Positions 47,823 to 56,899 are shown, counted from the stretch's first letter. The stretch is 64,000 nucleotides of DNA from an uncultured Hyphomonadaceae bacterium (GCA_938084575.1 CALKFG010000006.1:1-64000); one strand, 5' to 3'. The notes: generated by a model not told the origin, from the letters alone. Numbers and translations: made by a program.

Positions 47823-49046
47823 ATGTCGCCGCAGAGTCGCCCAGATCTTCCTGCCGCCGCGCTTCTGGCCGGCCCGCAGATTGTTGTTCTGGCACTGAGC
47901 AGCGCTGTAGTGACCGCCAATGCCTATTATATCCATCCGATCATTGCGCGCGTTGCGGAGAGTTTCGGAATTTCCGATGGTCTCATCGGGATCGTTCCCG
48001 CGATGAACCAGATCGCCCTGGCTCTGGGCATATTTTTTATTCTGCCCCTGGGCGACCGCATCTCTAACCGAAAACTCGTTTGGATGACCGTGACAGGCCA
48101 GCTGCTCTCGGTGGTGGCGATGGCGCTGGCCAGTCAGTTCTGGGTGTTTTTGATGGGCTCGACACTGCTGGGATTCTTTACCATCGCGCCCTATCTGCTG
48201 CCGGCTTATGTGTCCAAACGGGTCGATCCGGGTCGACTGGGCCACGCAACAGCTATTCTGACGACAGGGATCATTGGCGGGATATTGCTGGCCAGAGCCG
48301 GAGCAGGGGTCATAGGAGAATTCGTCGGGTGGCGGGCAGTCTATGTTATTGCTGCAGGTCTGATGCTGGTGGTTTCAATCTTCTTACCGCTTATCATGAC
48401 ATCCGGTGGGCCGAAGCCCGAGGACGACCAGGTTGATGTGGGCGAGCAAGGCTATCTGGGCTTGCTCCTGTCCATTTTTACAATTGTTCGACGCGAACCT
48501 GGAATACTGGTCGCGGGATCCATACAGGGGCTGAATTTTGGTATTTTCCTGGCGGTCTGGATCGGCCTTGGCCTTTATCTCACCAGCGAGAACATGGGAT
48601 ATGGTGTCGATACAGTGGGTTATTTAGCGGCGGTGTCGATCTTCTCGCTGGCGACCACGCCAGTCCTTGGTCGAATGGCGGACAGGATCGGTGCCCGTCG
48701 GGCCCGCCTTTACCTGGTGGCCATCCAGCTGGCAGCATCGACACTGTTTCTGGTGTTCGGACATAGCCTCTGGTTACTGGTGATCCCCCTTCTCATCACC
48801 AATCTCGGAGGACCGGTGATTGACATCACTGGACGGATGACCTTTCTCAGCAAAACGCCGACGATCCGGACCCGACTCATGACAATTTACGTCGTCATGA
48901 TGTTTCTGGGCGGCGGCGCCGCGAGCTGGGCAAGTACCTTGGCTTATGATTTGGCAGGCTGGACCGGTAATGGGGTGCTCGCTGTTGCCATGGCTTTGGC
49001 GATGTTTGCCCTTTCGGCCATGGATTTTGTCCGCCATCGATCCTGA
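47823..49046 (+). CDS. MFS transporter (drug/sugar efflux type)
   Basis: 407 residues, twelve membrane helices. Typical MFS loop motif GDRISNRKLVW between helices 2 and 3 and its half-repeat GRMADRIGARRARLY later. AAGGAAA lies just before the ATG. It resembles inner-membrane efflux carriers; a substrate cannot be named. Convergent with lpdA. Confidence 0.88.
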   Translation: MSPQSRPDLPAAALLAGPQIVVLALSSAVVTANAYYIHPIIARVAESFGISDGLIGIVPAMNQIALALGIFFILPLGDRISNRKLVWMTVTGQLLSVVAMALASQFWVFLMGSTLLGFFTIAPYLLPAYVSKRVDPGRLGHATAILTTGIIGGILLARAGAGVIGEFVGWRAVYVIAAGLMLVVSIFLPLIMTSGGPKPEDDQVDVGEQGYLGLLLSIFTIVRREPGILVAGSIQGLNFGIFLAVWIGLGLYLTSENMGYGVDTVGYLAAVSIFSLATTPVLGRMADRIGARRARLYLVAIQLAASTLFLVFGHSLWLLVIPLLITNLGGPVIDITGRMTFLSKTPTIRTRLMTIYVVMMFLGGGAASWASTLAYDLAGWTGNGVLAVAMALAMFALSAMDFVRHRS

Positions 49047-49118
49047 CGAATAGGCCGTTTTCGCTGGACTGCTTCGGGTCGTATTGGCGGGCAGATGGTT
49101 CAGCTATGGACGGTCCGC

Positions 49119-50525
49119 TTACATCTGCATCGTCCAGCCCTCAACCCCCATAGCCGCCTGACGAATGGCTTCTGACAGGGTTGGGTGCGCATGACTTGTG
49201 CGGGCGATATCCTCGGACGCGGCACCAAATTCCATTGCCACGCACAGCTCGCCGATCATTTCTCCCACGCCGACCCCCATCAAATGGGCGCCCAGAATTC
49301 GATCAGTTTCGGCATCCGCAAGAATTTTGACAAAACCATCGGTCTGGTGATTGGTGCGGGCGCGCGAATTGGCCTGGAACGGAAACTTACCCTTCTTGTA
49401 CGTGACGCCGTTGGCTTTGAGCTGGTCCTCGGTTTGCCCAACCCAGGCGATTTCAGGCTGAGTGTAGACGACGCTGGGAACGAGGTTCCAGTCGACATGC
49501 CCGGCCTTGCCTGCAATCAGCTCGGCCACCGCTGCGCCATCATCTTCGGCCTTGTGCGCCAGCATGGGCCCGGCAATGCAGTCGCCAATGGCCCATACGC
49601 CCTCGGCGACCCCGAAGGGTCCATTTACTGTTTGAATGACACCGCGTTTATCGGTGGTGCCCCCAATGACGTCGAGGCCAAGGCCCTGGGTGAAAGGCCG
49701 TCGTCCGACGGCCACGATCACGACATCTGCATCGAGACTGTCTGCGTCGCCACCAGCTGCGGGTTCAAGGTGAAGCTTCAGCTTGGTCTTGAGCTTGTCG
49801 ACACCCGTTACTTTTGTGGCCAGCCTGAAGTTCAGCCCCTGCTTCCTGAAAATACGCTGCGCATCCCGCGCGATTTCGGCATCGGCGCCGGGCAATATCC
49901 GGTCCAGATACTCAACTACGGTGACCTCGGCACCAAGACGCGACCACACGCAGCCCATTTCGAGGCCAATGACACCCGCGCCAATCAAAACCAGTTTTTT
50001 CGGAACCGCGCCAAGCGACAGCGCACCGCTATTGGTCACAATACGTTCTTCGTCGATCTCAATTCCCGGCAGAGTCGTCGGTTCCGATCCTGTCGCGATC
50101 ACAATATTTGGCGTGGATAAGGTCTGTTGGGTGCCGTCCTGTGCGGTTACCGTAACCTGGCCTGGGGCGGAGATCGATCCTGTGCCTTGAATATGATCGA
50201 TCTTATTCTTTTTCATGAGATAGGCGACACCCTGGGTCAGCCCGTTTACCGCATCTGTTTTCTGCGCCATCATCTGGTCGAGATCCAGCTCGACGCGGCC
50301 CACTTTTATGCCCATTCCGGCAAAATCGGTTTTTGCTGTGGCAAAGAGTTCGGACGCGTGCAGCAAGGCTTTCGAGGGAATGCACCCGACATTCAGGCAA
50401 GTGCCCCCCAGCGTGTCCCGCTTTTCGATCAGGGCGGCTTTCAACCCGAGCTGAGCAGCCCGGATTGCGCAATTGTACCCGCCGGGCCCACCGCCGATGA
50501 TAACGAGGTCATAGGTGTCTGCCAT
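49119..50525 (-). CDS. lpdA: dihydrolipoyl dehydrogenase (E3)
   Basis: 468 residues. It reoxidises dihydrolipoamide in pyruvate and 2-oxoglutarate dehydrogenases. FAD motif IIGGGPGGYNCAIRAAQ, redox disulfide GGTCLNVGCIPSKALL, and C-terminal catalytic His-Glu in SHAHPTLSEAI are present. E2 genes are not next to it here, so it stands as a separate transcription unit. Confidence 0.97.
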   Translation of the reverse strand: MADTYDLVIIGGGPGGYNCAIRAAQLGLKAALIEKRDTLGGTCLNVGCIPSKALLHASELFATAKTDFAGMGIKVGRVELDLDQMMAQKTDAVNGLTQGVAYLMKKNKIDHIQGTGSISAPGQVTVTAQDGTQQTLSTPNIVIATGSEPTTLPGIEIDEERIVTNSGALSLGAVPKKLVLIGAGVIGLEMGCVWSRLGAEVTVVEYLDRILPGADAEIARDAQRIFRKQGLNFRLATKVTGVDKLKTKLKLHLEPAAGGDADSLDADVVIVAVGRRPFTQGLGLDVIGGTTDKRGVIQTVNGPFGVAEGVWAIGDCIAGPMLAHKAEDDGAAVAELIAGKAGHVDWNLVPSVVYTQPEIAWVGQTEDQLKANGVTYKKGKFPFQANSRARTNHQTDGFVKILADAETDRILGAHLMGVGVGEMIGELCVAMEFGAASEDIARTSHAHPTLSEAIRQAAMGVEGWTMQM

Positions 50526-50609
50526 GAAGATGTCCTGTTGTCTGACTGGGAGTTCGCCTGCGCCCGTTTCCTAATGAGCCAGAGGGTAAATGCAATCCGT
50601 TCCTGAAGC

Positions 50610-50972
50610 CTATTTTCGTTTTGATGTCAGAAGCAGGGCGGACAAAACAATTGCGCTGATACCGTAAAGCGCGGTGTTCATCCAAAGGCTTGGGTCGGCG
50701 CCCGCGGCAGCGATCAGCCCGGCCAGACCGAGGATGAGCGTTGCGCCAATGGTCGCAAGAATGCCGCCGCCGCGTTGGGATAAAAGCGCCATCAGGCCGC
50801 CTATGCTCATAAGGCCAGCGCCCATGACCCGGATCATGCCGCTGGGCGGTGCCAGCAGTGCGTCAGTCAGAGATGATCCTCGTCCCACAATAAGGATAAT
50901 GGCATAGAGTGCATCATAGCTGAGCCAGAGACCGAGCACGAGCATGGCGGCGGCTGCTATTCGTCGAAACAT
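50610..50972 (-). CDS. small membrane protein, unidentified
   Basis: 120 residues, three or four hydrophobic segments (AAAMLVLGLWLSYDALYAII; VMGAGLMSIGGLMALL; IGATLILGLAGLIAAAG; ALYGISAIVLSALLL). The ATG at 50972 is chosen because AGGAGG lies 9 bases upstream. It has no motif I can name. It follows the divergent lpdA start by 85 bases. Confidence 0.65.
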   Translation of the reverse strand: MFRRIAAAAMLVLGLWLSYDALYAIILIVGRGSSLTDALLAPPSGMIRVMGAGLMSIGGLMALLSQRGGGILATIGATLILGLAGLIAAAGADPSLWMNTALYGISAIVLSALLLTSKRK

Positions 50973-51047
50973 GGTCGAAAGCCTCCTGGCAGTTGACCTC
51001 ACAAAAGCTCAATTCAGGTGAAATCGCAAGCAATGCTTTGAACCCGC

Positions 51048-51662
51048 CTAGGCGCGCCGGCCGCGCGCCAGCATGCGGCGCCCGTCTTCTGCAAACCGGG
51101 CTCTTTGCAAGGCAATGGCCGGAGGAACAGCTTTGTGTCGCTGTGCCGTTCTGGCAGATGGCAGTCCTGTTGAGACAATCGGCGGCGGATCGTTTTCGGA
51201 TATCTGCGCGGCGAGCGCATGGGGCTTACTGGCGAGGCGCTGCGGTTTTCGCCAGCGCAGGACCCAGACAGCGGCCCCCAGAAGCAAGGCGGTTGCCCCC
51301 GCACCGGCCACCATACCCTCCCCGATGCTCGGATCCTGCCACCAGCGCGGTTCAAAATCGACAAGGAAGGCACATGGAAATCCCGCCATGACCCCAAGCG
51401 CATACCAAGTCACAGCGCCCCTACGACGATTGGACAGCGAGACCGCGGCGGCATAAAGTGACAAGGCAGCGAGGAAGTATGGCGCGCCATAGGAAATTCC
51501 AATGCGCCGCCAGTCAATATTTTCGAGGGTTTGATCAGGATTGTTATCAAGGATCAGGTCTGCGGCCATCATCAGGCTGGGCCAGCGTATCGCAGCCATG
51601 GCTGCAAATGCGAAGGCTATGGCATAGCAGGCAATGAACAGGGCGATCAGGCGGCGCGGCAT
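51048..51662 (-). CDS. membrane protein, unidentified
   Basis: 204 residues with about four membrane helices (IALFIACYAIAFAFAAMAAI; YFLAALSLYAAAVSL; WYALGVMAGFPCAFLV; VAGAGATALLLGAAVWVL), then a basic tail ending in ARGRRA. The start could be ATG 51662 or 51683; the former follows AGGGGA closely. It lies divergent to the DUF3429 gene. No function can be assigned. Confidence 0.6.
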   Translation of the reverse strand: MPRRLIALFIACYAIAFAFAAMAAIRWPSLMMAADLILDNNPDQTLENIDWRRIGISYGAPYFLAALSLYAAAVSLSNRRRGAVTWYALGVMAGFPCAFLVDFEPRWWQDPSIGEGMVAGAGATALLLGAAVWVLRWRKPQRLASKPHALAAQISENDPPPIVSTGLPSARTAQRHKAVPPAIALQRARFAEDGRRMLARGRRA

Positions 51663-51715
51663 GGTCCCCTGGATACCATACATAAATTGACGTGAGATGA
51701 AGGAGGATGCAGGCG

Positions 51716-52165
51716 ATGACCATGCTCAGAACACCAAAGGCCCCGATGATCTTGACTGCCTTGGGCGTGCTTCCCTTTCTGGCCCCCGCCGGTTTGATGG
51801 TCTTTTACCGCCATGATGCCATTGTGCTGAATACGCTCGGACTTTGGCTGCTCGTCTATGCGGCGGTTATTTTGAGCTTTCTGGGTGGTGTACGCTGGGG
51901 GGTGGAAATCCTGAAACGAGAGAAGCCGCGTCTGGCGGAACTCATTGTCTCTGTCCTCGGTTCCCTGATGGGCTGGATCGCCGTTATCGCCTATTTCCGT
52001 TTTGGGTCTGGCTGGCTTATGGCGGCCATGGCCGGCGCCCTGCTTGTCTATTACGTCCTGGATCGCGCATCGCCCGACATGCCGCATTGGTATCGGCGTC
52101 TTCGGATTTGGCCAACAGTTGCGGCGATTATCTGTCTGCTTCTGGCCTGCGTCTTGCTAGGCTGA
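51716..52165 (+). CDS. DUF3429 membrane protein
   Basis: 149 residues with five membrane helices. FLAPAGLMVFYRHDAI and ILSFLGGVRWGVEIL are typical of DUF3429, a family of inner-membrane proteins of unknown role. The ATG at 51716 lies nine bases after AAGGAGG; an ATG at 51707 overlaps it too closely. It overlaps dsbB's end by nine bases, converging. Confidence 0.78.
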   Translation: MTMLRTPKAPMILTALGVLPFLAPAGLMVFYRHDAIVLNTLGLWLLVYAAVILSFLGGVRWGVEILKREKPRLAELIVSVLGSLMGWIAVIAYFRFGSGWLMAAMAGALLVYYVLDRASPDMPHWYRRLRIWPTVAAIICLLLACVLLG

Positions 52166-52687
52166 AACGGATCGGATCGATGATGGCCGCAGAAGCCATG
52201 CGCTGCGAAAACTGATCGTGGCCAGTCCAAGCGAGATCAGCGTGTTCCAGCCTGCCATGGAAAGGCCAAGAAGAGACCACGGAATATCGTTGCAGGAGGC
52301 CGTTGCCTGTCGCTGATTAAGGTCATTAAGATCGAGGTTTGAGACGTCGATAGCGCCTGCAGCACATCCCGACGGAGCTGGCCAGAACCCCCATTCAACC
52401 CCGGCATGAAAGGCCGCGACCACCATGCCGGTCAGGAACACCATGCCGAGCAGGACATTGAAAGCCATGAGGAAACGGGGATTGGGACGAAAGTGTTTTA
52501 GAACCAGTGCCGTTAGGCACATTGATATGACGGCCCAGTAGACCTCGCGCTGACGCAGGCAGAGCGGGCAAGGTGCCAGCATCGCCCAGCGCTCGAAACC
52601 ATGCGCCGCAGCCAGCATCAGCAGAGAGCCCAGCGCCGCAAGCACGGGCCATGTCCAGCCTATCAAAAGTGACTCTATTCGGTTCAC
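52157..52687 (-). CDS. DsbB-family disulfide bond formation protein
   Basis: 176 residues with four membrane helices. The first periplasmic CxxC is CPLCLRQREVYWA; a second pair lies in CAAGAIDVSNLDLND and ATASCNDIPW. It would pass electrons from DsbA to quinone. The GTG at 52687 with GGAG upstream is used; GTG 52690 or 52705 are alternatives. It converges on the DUF3429 gene. Confidence 0.84.
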   Translation of the reverse strand: MNRIESLLIGWTWPVLAALGSLLMLAAAHGFERWAMLAPCPLCLRQREVYWAVISMCLTALVLKHFRPNPRFLMAFNVLLGMVFLTGMVVAAFHAGVEWGFWPAPSGCAAGAIDVSNLDLNDLNQRQATASCNDIPWSLLGLSMAGWNTLISLGLATISFRSAWLLRPSSIRSVSA

Positions 52688-52760
52688 CACGTCTCCGACC
52701 CACACCTGTCGTTCAGGATAAGAAGCTCAGCTTTGGAGTCCATACGACACGACCGCGCGG

Positions 52761-53366
52761 TCAGATCAGGCCAGTGAAAAATGTGGCAATCTGGGCGCCG
52801 CCAAGTATCAGGGCCGAGATCCAGGCCGACCCAATCAGCATCCCAAACAGAATCAGCAACCCGTCTCTTGCCATCAGGCCAAATGCGGCGATCGCAACGC
52901 CAATGCCCGGCACGGTATTGGTGCCCGGGAAGGGCAGAAGAATAGACGCGCAAAAGCCGGTCAGGAACAGTGCCACCAGACGTTCGGCTGGTCGGCTGGA
53001 CAGAATCAGCAAGCGGGGGTGTGCGAGGGTTTCAAGCCAGCCGAACCATTTCCGTCCGAAGCGAGATGTTTTCACCAGGCCCTTTTTGTCGATCATGCGC
53101 CGGGCCAGACCGTCGGGCAGCCATGGTTCTTCCCGGCCGATCAGCATCTGAGATGTCAGAAAAAGCATGGGCAGGGCAACGATTTGAGGAATACCCCAGA
53201 GAAAGGGGATCGCACAGGGGAGTGCCAGGACGAACAGAGCTGCTCCGAAGGCTCTTTCATCCAGGCGGTCAAATAGGGCATGTAAGCTGAACCCGGCTTC
53301 CGGTGCGTCTGCTGCCATGGCCTCGAGGGCCTGGAGAAAGGTATGGGGTCTGCGTGCTTCGGTCAT
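52761..53366 (-). CDS. exopolysaccharide synthesis protein ExoD family
   Basis: 201 residues with membrane helices in the central and C-terminal parts (FGAALFVLALPCAIPFLWGIP; PQIVALPMLFLTSQM; LVALFLTGFCASILLPFPGT). The N-terminal polar part and the basic middle (GKKWFGWLE-type FGRKWFGWLETLAHPRL) match ExoD. The family is required for full exopolysaccharide production in Rhizobium. ATG 53366 lies just before the conserved FLQALEAM; the longer in-frame start overlaps tRNA-Leu. The gene starts 107 bases from that tRNA. Confidence 0.8.
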   Translation of the reverse strand: MTEARRPHTFLQALEAMAADAPEAGFSLHALFDRLDERAFGAALFVLALPCAIPFLWGIPQIVALPMLFLTSQMLIGREEPWLPDGLARRMIDKKGLVKTSRFGRKWFGWLETLAHPRLLILSSRPAERLVALFLTGFCASILLPFPGTNTVPGIGVAIAAFGLMARDGLLILFGMLIGSAWISALILGGAQIATFFTGLI

Positions 53367-53472
53367 ACTGCGCTTTAGCGGGGTTTGTTGGGGCACAAAA
53401 GGGGGGAAGTGAGCAAGTGGTTCGTGGGGCGTGACAACGCCTCTGGAGTGGGCTAGTTCGACTTTCGCACAG

Positions 53473-53559
53473 GCCGATGTGGCGGAATTGGTAGACGCGC
53501 GGGATTCAAAATCCCGTTTCCTCTGGGAAGTGTCGGTTCGAGCCCGACCATCGGTACCA
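53473..53559 (+). tRNA. tRNA-Leu(CAA)
   Basis: Cloverleaf with long variable arm. Acceptor GCCGATG pairs with CATCGGT (one G-U); anticodon stem GGGAT/ATCCC around TTCAAAA gives CAA; variable arm CGTTTCCTCTGGGAAGTG. CCA encoded at 53557-53559. The long arm is a Leu/Ser/Tyr-type feature. Confidence 0.96.
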
Positions 53560-53917
53560 CCCCAAATCCTTCGTATGTTGGTGCACGAGCGCCGGCGCGG
53601 CCGGTTTTGGTGGCGATAGCGTCGCATCCCGTCACCTATCTGCTTCACCCACCTCCGTGCGTCCCTGATTCCGACCGCTGGACGAAGAGTTGCGCAAGAG
53701 ATCGCTCACGGACTGTTCCCTCTTTGGAGGTTTGCAGGCCGGTCCTGCAAAGGGACCCTGGGCGCCGGTATGGATGCGCGTTGGCGCTCAGACGTTACAC
53801 CCTTTCAAGGTCAGCTGGGCATTGCGGCGGCGAAGAAGAATGCGGGCCGAGCTGAGTTGGGGAACTTGCAACGGCAATTTATGACCTAAATACGAAGGTA
53901 ACCGACGGAAACCCAGC
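53560..53917. other. gene-free stretch between tRNA-Leu and hemH
   Basis: About 360 bases without a convincing gene, RNA or dyad. Short frames are Arg-rich noise. It presumably holds the hemH promoter; no iron-control element of the Irr/Fur type was seen. No integrase or duplicated tRNA 3' end was seen nearby. Confidence 0.5.
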
Positions 53918-54982
53918 ATGCCAGACTCCGCTCCCATGACCCAAGCCCCACGAAAACTCAGCGCTGTTGGCCCATTGCCCAACGATCACCCCGTCGTTCT
54001 GCAGGGAAAGATCGGGGTTCTTCTGGTCAATCTGGGAACTCCGGACGGCACGGATTACTGGTCAATGCGGCGCTACCTGTCCGAATTTCTCTCGGATCCG
54101 AGAGTTATCGAGGTTCCCAGATTGCTCTGGCAGCTCATCCTCCAGGGGCCCATTCTGACGTTCCGTCCCAGCAAATCGGGGGCCGCGTACAAAAAGATCT
54201 GGACTGAGCAGGGCTCGCCGCTTCTGGTCTACACGCAGGCGCAGGCGAAAAAATTGGGACAGCGTATTGGATCCGATACATTGATCGTCGATTTTGCTAT
54301 GAATTATGGCAATCCTTCGATTGCTTCGAAAATTGCTGACCTCAAAGAACGCGGATGCGACCGTATCTGTGTGGTCGCGCTTTATCCTCAATATTCCGCC
54401 GCGACGACGGCGAGTGTTTATGACCGTAGTTTTGATGCGTTAAAAATGCTGCGCTGGCAGCCCGCCGTGCGCACGGCGGCGCCGTTTCATGACCAGCCCG
54501 CCTATATCTCAGCCTTGGCCGACTCGATCGAGCGTCATGTGGCCGGGCTCGATTACACCCCGGACAAGGTCCTGATGAGCTATCACGGAATTCCAAAAGC
54601 GTACTTCCTGAAAGGTGACCCGTATCACTGCCAATGTTACAAGACGACGCGTTTGGTGGCAGAGCATCTTGGCTGGGACAAGGACTTTGTGGTGACGACC
54701 TTTCAAAGCCGCTTTGGTCCAACGGAATGGCTCAAGCCTTATACGGACGAGACCTTGGAGGGCTTTCCCGAAGAGGGGGTCAAGAATCTGGTTGTCGTGT
54801 CGCCCGCCTTTATTTCAGATTGTCTGGAGACGCTGGAAGAGATGGCGATGGAGGGTAAAGAGCAGTTCCTGGAAGCGGGTGGTGAAAACTATTCTGTGGT
54901 TCCCTGCCTGAACGACAGTGAAGCGGCGATCAATGTTATTGAAGACGTTGTGCGCCGCGAACTTGCAGGCTGGGTTGATTAA
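53918..54982 (+). CDS. hemH: ferrochelatase
   Basis: 354 residues. It inserts Fe2+ into protoporphyrin IX, the last step of heme synthesis. Seen: GVLLVNLGTPDGTDYW, catalytic His in LMSYHGIPKAYFLKGDPYHCQC (shown in parts: SYHGIPKAYF, DPYHCQCYK), and the Glu-containing GPTEWLKPYTDETL. The C-terminal CQCY pattern may bind an [2Fe-2S] cluster or not; Cys spacing alone is insufficient. The downstream gene starts 3 bases after its stop. Confidence 0.95.
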   Translation: MPDSAPMTQAPRKLSAVGPLPNDHPVVLQGKIGVLLVNLGTPDGTDYWSMRRYLSEFLSDPRVIEVPRLLWQLILQGPILTFRPSKSGAAYKKIWTEQGSPLLVYTQAQAKKLGQRIGSDTLIVDFAMNYGNPSIASKIADLKERGCDRICVVALYPQYSAATTASVYDRSFDALKMLRWQPAVRTAAPFHDQPAYISALADSIERHVAGLDYTPDKVLMSYHGIPKAYFLKGDPYHCQCYKTTRLVAEHLGWDKDFVVTTFQSRFGPTEWLKPYTDETLEGFPEEGVKNLVVVSPAFISDCLETLEEMAMEGKEQFLEAGGENYSVVPCLNDSEAAINVIEDVVRRELAGWVD

Positions 54983-54985
54983 GCC

Positions 54986-55381
54986 TTGGATGGCTGGATC
55001 AAGACGGACAAGGTCCGTGGGCGGGTCACTGAAGATGGTGCGCTGGAAATCCGCTGTACGGGTCTGACCACGCAGGCGCGCTATTACAAACAGCTTTTGA
55101 GAGAATTCTTTCGCAACGACTTTCCCGAAATCTGCCCGGGCCAGGGCGACTATGACGTGCATATTATCATGGATTATACGGGGGATGCGCCGTGGATGGA
55201 TCTCGACAATCTGGCCAAGGCCTTGCTCGACAGTGTCACGGGAACTGCCTTCATCGATGATCATCAGGTGGCCAGATTGCTGGTCGAGCGGCGTGCGGGC
55301 GATCATGAGGGAATTTATATGCGGGTAAGGTCAATGGACATGGCGACAGAAGCCTGCAAACAATGGCGCTCGAGGTTCTGA
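54986..55381 (+). CDS. RusA-like Holliday junction resolvase family protein
   Basis: 131 residues. The catalytic core DYTGDAPWMDLDNLAKALLD, shown as DLDNLAKALLD, plus TGTAFIDDHQVARL, carries three Asp residues in the RusA arrangement (DN..K..LD and FIDD). RusA resolves Holliday junctions. Translation would start at TTG (54986) as no ATG is in frame nearby; no strong ribosome binding site is seen, so coupling to hemH is likely. RusA genes are mainly phage-borne, yet no phage genes surround this one. Confidence 0.75.
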   Translation: MDGWIKTDKVRGRVTEDGALEIRCTGLTTQARYYKQLLREFFRNDFPEICPGQGDYDVHIIMDYTGDAPWMDLDNLAKALLDSVTGTAFIDDHQVARLLVERRAGDHEGIYMRVRSMDMATEACKQWRSRF

Positions 55382-55394
55382 TGTGGAGGCGAAA

Positions 55395-55808
55395 ATGTCA
55401 AAAGAAATGGCTTATCTTTATGGTAGCGTGTTGATCTTGCTTGGACTTATTGTGATTCAGGCGGTGACATCGATCGGTAATCGTGGTCTCAACTGGGGCC
55501 TGTCAAACCGGGCGGAGGCGGCGCCGGACACCCTGTTTGAAGCCCGGGCAAAGCGAACCGTTTCAAATCATATTGAGGGGCTGGTCCTGTTCAGCCTGGC
55601 TGTTCTGTGTGCACATGCGGGGGAGATATCGACGGGTCTGACGGTTCTGGGTGCGACACTCTTTTTCTGGGGGCGCCTTGCTTATGCGCCGATTTATCTC
55701 TTCGGCATTTCGCACCTGCGCACCCTGGCCTGGGCCCTGTCGTTCGGTGGCACGGTGCTGATTCTTTGGGAAATCGGACAGGCGGCGTACGCAGCCCTTT
55801 CCGTCTAG
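55395..55808 (+). CDS. MAPEG family membrane protein
   Basis: 137 residues, four membrane helices. The family pattern (EARAKRTVSNHIEGLVLFSLAV; FFWGRLAYAPIYLFG with the Arg/Tyr motif) matches membrane-associated eicosanoid/glutathione metabolism proteins; function in bacteria is often unclear. ATG 55395 follows GTGGAGG. It shares a CTAG with the convergent thioesterase. Confidence 0.85.
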   Translation: MSKEMAYLYGSVLILLGLIVIQAVTSIGNRGLNWGLSNRAEAAPDTLFEARAKRTVSNHIEGLVLFSLAVLCAHAGEISTGLTVLGATLFFWGRLAYAPIYLFGISHLRTLAWALSFGGTVLILWEIGQAAYAALSV

Positions 55809-56269
55809 CCGAGGCGCTTAAAGGGCATCGGAAGGGCCGTGGCCGTGGCGCGGGCGACCAAGCGGTCGTCGGCATCATAACAATCGGCTTCCATGAAGGC
55901 TGCAGATCGTCCCCATTTGAGGATGCGCGCTTCGACCCAGGCCGGGCCGGGCATCAACCGTCTCAAATAAGACGTTTTCATCTCCAGAGTGGGGGCTGTC
56001 ATCGTCACATTGGAGGCGATGATACAGCATGTGCTCATGGCCTCATCCATCATGGCAGCGATGAAACCGCCCTGCACGGCGCCGGTTGGATTGGCAAACA
56101 TTTTCGGGACATCGAACGTCATGCGAATGCGACGCGCCGCCTGTTCCACCTCGCTGAGGCACATGCCCAGAGTGTCGGAGCATGGCGGGCGTTTGCTTGA
56201 ATTCTGGAACCGCGCCAGCATATCGGCGTCGGAGACCGGCGGTCGTTCGGCCTGATCGGATTCGGACAT
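55805..56269 (-). CDS. PaaI-type hotdog thioesterase
   Basis: 154 residues. Hotdog fold with the family segment NPTGAVQGGFIAAMMDEAMS (central helix with GG and Asp) and MKTSYLRRLMPGPAWVEARI. It would hydrolyse acyl-CoA thioesters. It starts 1 base after sspB's stop on the same strand, so the two are likely co-transcribed. Confidence 0.87.
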   Translation of the reverse strand: MSESDQAERPPVSDADMLARFQNSSKRPPCSDTLGMCLSEVEQAARRIRMTFDVPKMFANPTGAVQGGFIAAMMDEAMSTCCIIASNVTMTAPTLEMKTSYLRRLMPGPAWVEARILKWGRSAAFMEADCYDADDRLVARATATALPMPFKRLG

Positions 56270-56270
56270 T

Positions 56271-56750
56271 CTATTTTCGCCTGAAATGGTCGAGGCTCAC
56301 CACGGTGGCGTCATCTGCCTCATCCCCGCTTGCGGAGGGGACATCTGAGCCGCGATCTCCGGTCGGGGAGATCAGGTCGATTGCTTCATCTGGGACGTGG
56401 CGTTCAAAGCTCACGCCGAAATTGACCGAAGGGTCGACAAAGCGGGTCATGGCCGCAAAAGGAATTGACAGATGTTGCGGTACCCCATTGAATTTTAAAA
56501 TTATTTCGAAATGTCCTTCATGGACTTCGAGGTCCCAGAACTGGTGCTGGACGACAATCGTCATTTCTTCGGGGAACCGCTCCACCAGCTGGTCGGCAAT
56601 TTTGACACCCGGGGCGCGGGACCGAAAGGTGATGTAGAAATGGTGGTCCCCGGGAGGCGCCGTGTTGGCGGCAACCTGTTTGAGGGCTTCCCGGACCACC
56701 CCGCGCATGGCGGCCTGTGTCAGGGCTTCGTAGCCGATACAGTCATCCAT
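56271..56750 (-). CDS. sspB: SspB, adaptor for ClpXP degradation of ssrA-tagged proteins
   Basis: 159 residues. The body (MRGVVREALKQVA, HHFYITFRSRAPGVKI, FPEEMTIVVQHQFWDLEV, FEIILKFNGVPQHLSIPF) is the alphaproteobacterial SspB substrate-binding fold; the end, VVSLDHFRRK, matches the ClpX-docking XB tail after a disordered acidic linker. It tethers tagged proteins to ClpXP. The ATG at 56750 has GGAGA upstream. The tmRNA gene that makes the tag lies just upstream on the same strand. Confidence 0.92.
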   Translation of the reverse strand: MDDCIGYEALTQAAMRGVVREALKQVAANTAPPGDHHFYITFRSRAPGVKIADQLVERFPEEMTIVVQHQFWDLEVHEGHFEIILKFNGVPQHLSIPFAAMTRFVDPSVNFGVSFERHVPDEAIDLISPTGDRGSDVPSASGDEADDATVVSLDHFRRK

Positions 56751-56831
56751 TCCTGCTTCTCCAAATCTGAAGGAAAACACTACTCTGACGCGCGCTCCGC
56801 TTCAATTGGGTTCCTGTATTGGGCGAACATG

Positions 56832-56854
56832 ACGCCGAAGGTCCGCTTCGGCGT
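56832..56854 (-). terminator. stem-loop downstream of the tmRNA coding piece
   Basis: ACGCCGAAG (56832-56840) pairs with CTTCGGCGT (56846-56854) around five bases. It lies between the tmRNA coding RNA and sspB. No U tract is seen, so termination or a processing signal are equally possible. Confidence 0.4.
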
Positions 56855-56899
56855 TGGACACGCCGGGGACAGCCGGACCAATCCGCAATGTCCGTGATG

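Noticed and set aside
53473-53917. Integration site at tRNA-Leu
   Set aside because: No integrase, no duplicated tRNA 3' end and no foreign gene block follows; hemH is the next gene.
54986-55381. Prophage remnant around the RusA-like gene
   Set aside because: All neighbours are housekeeping genes and no other phage gene was seen.
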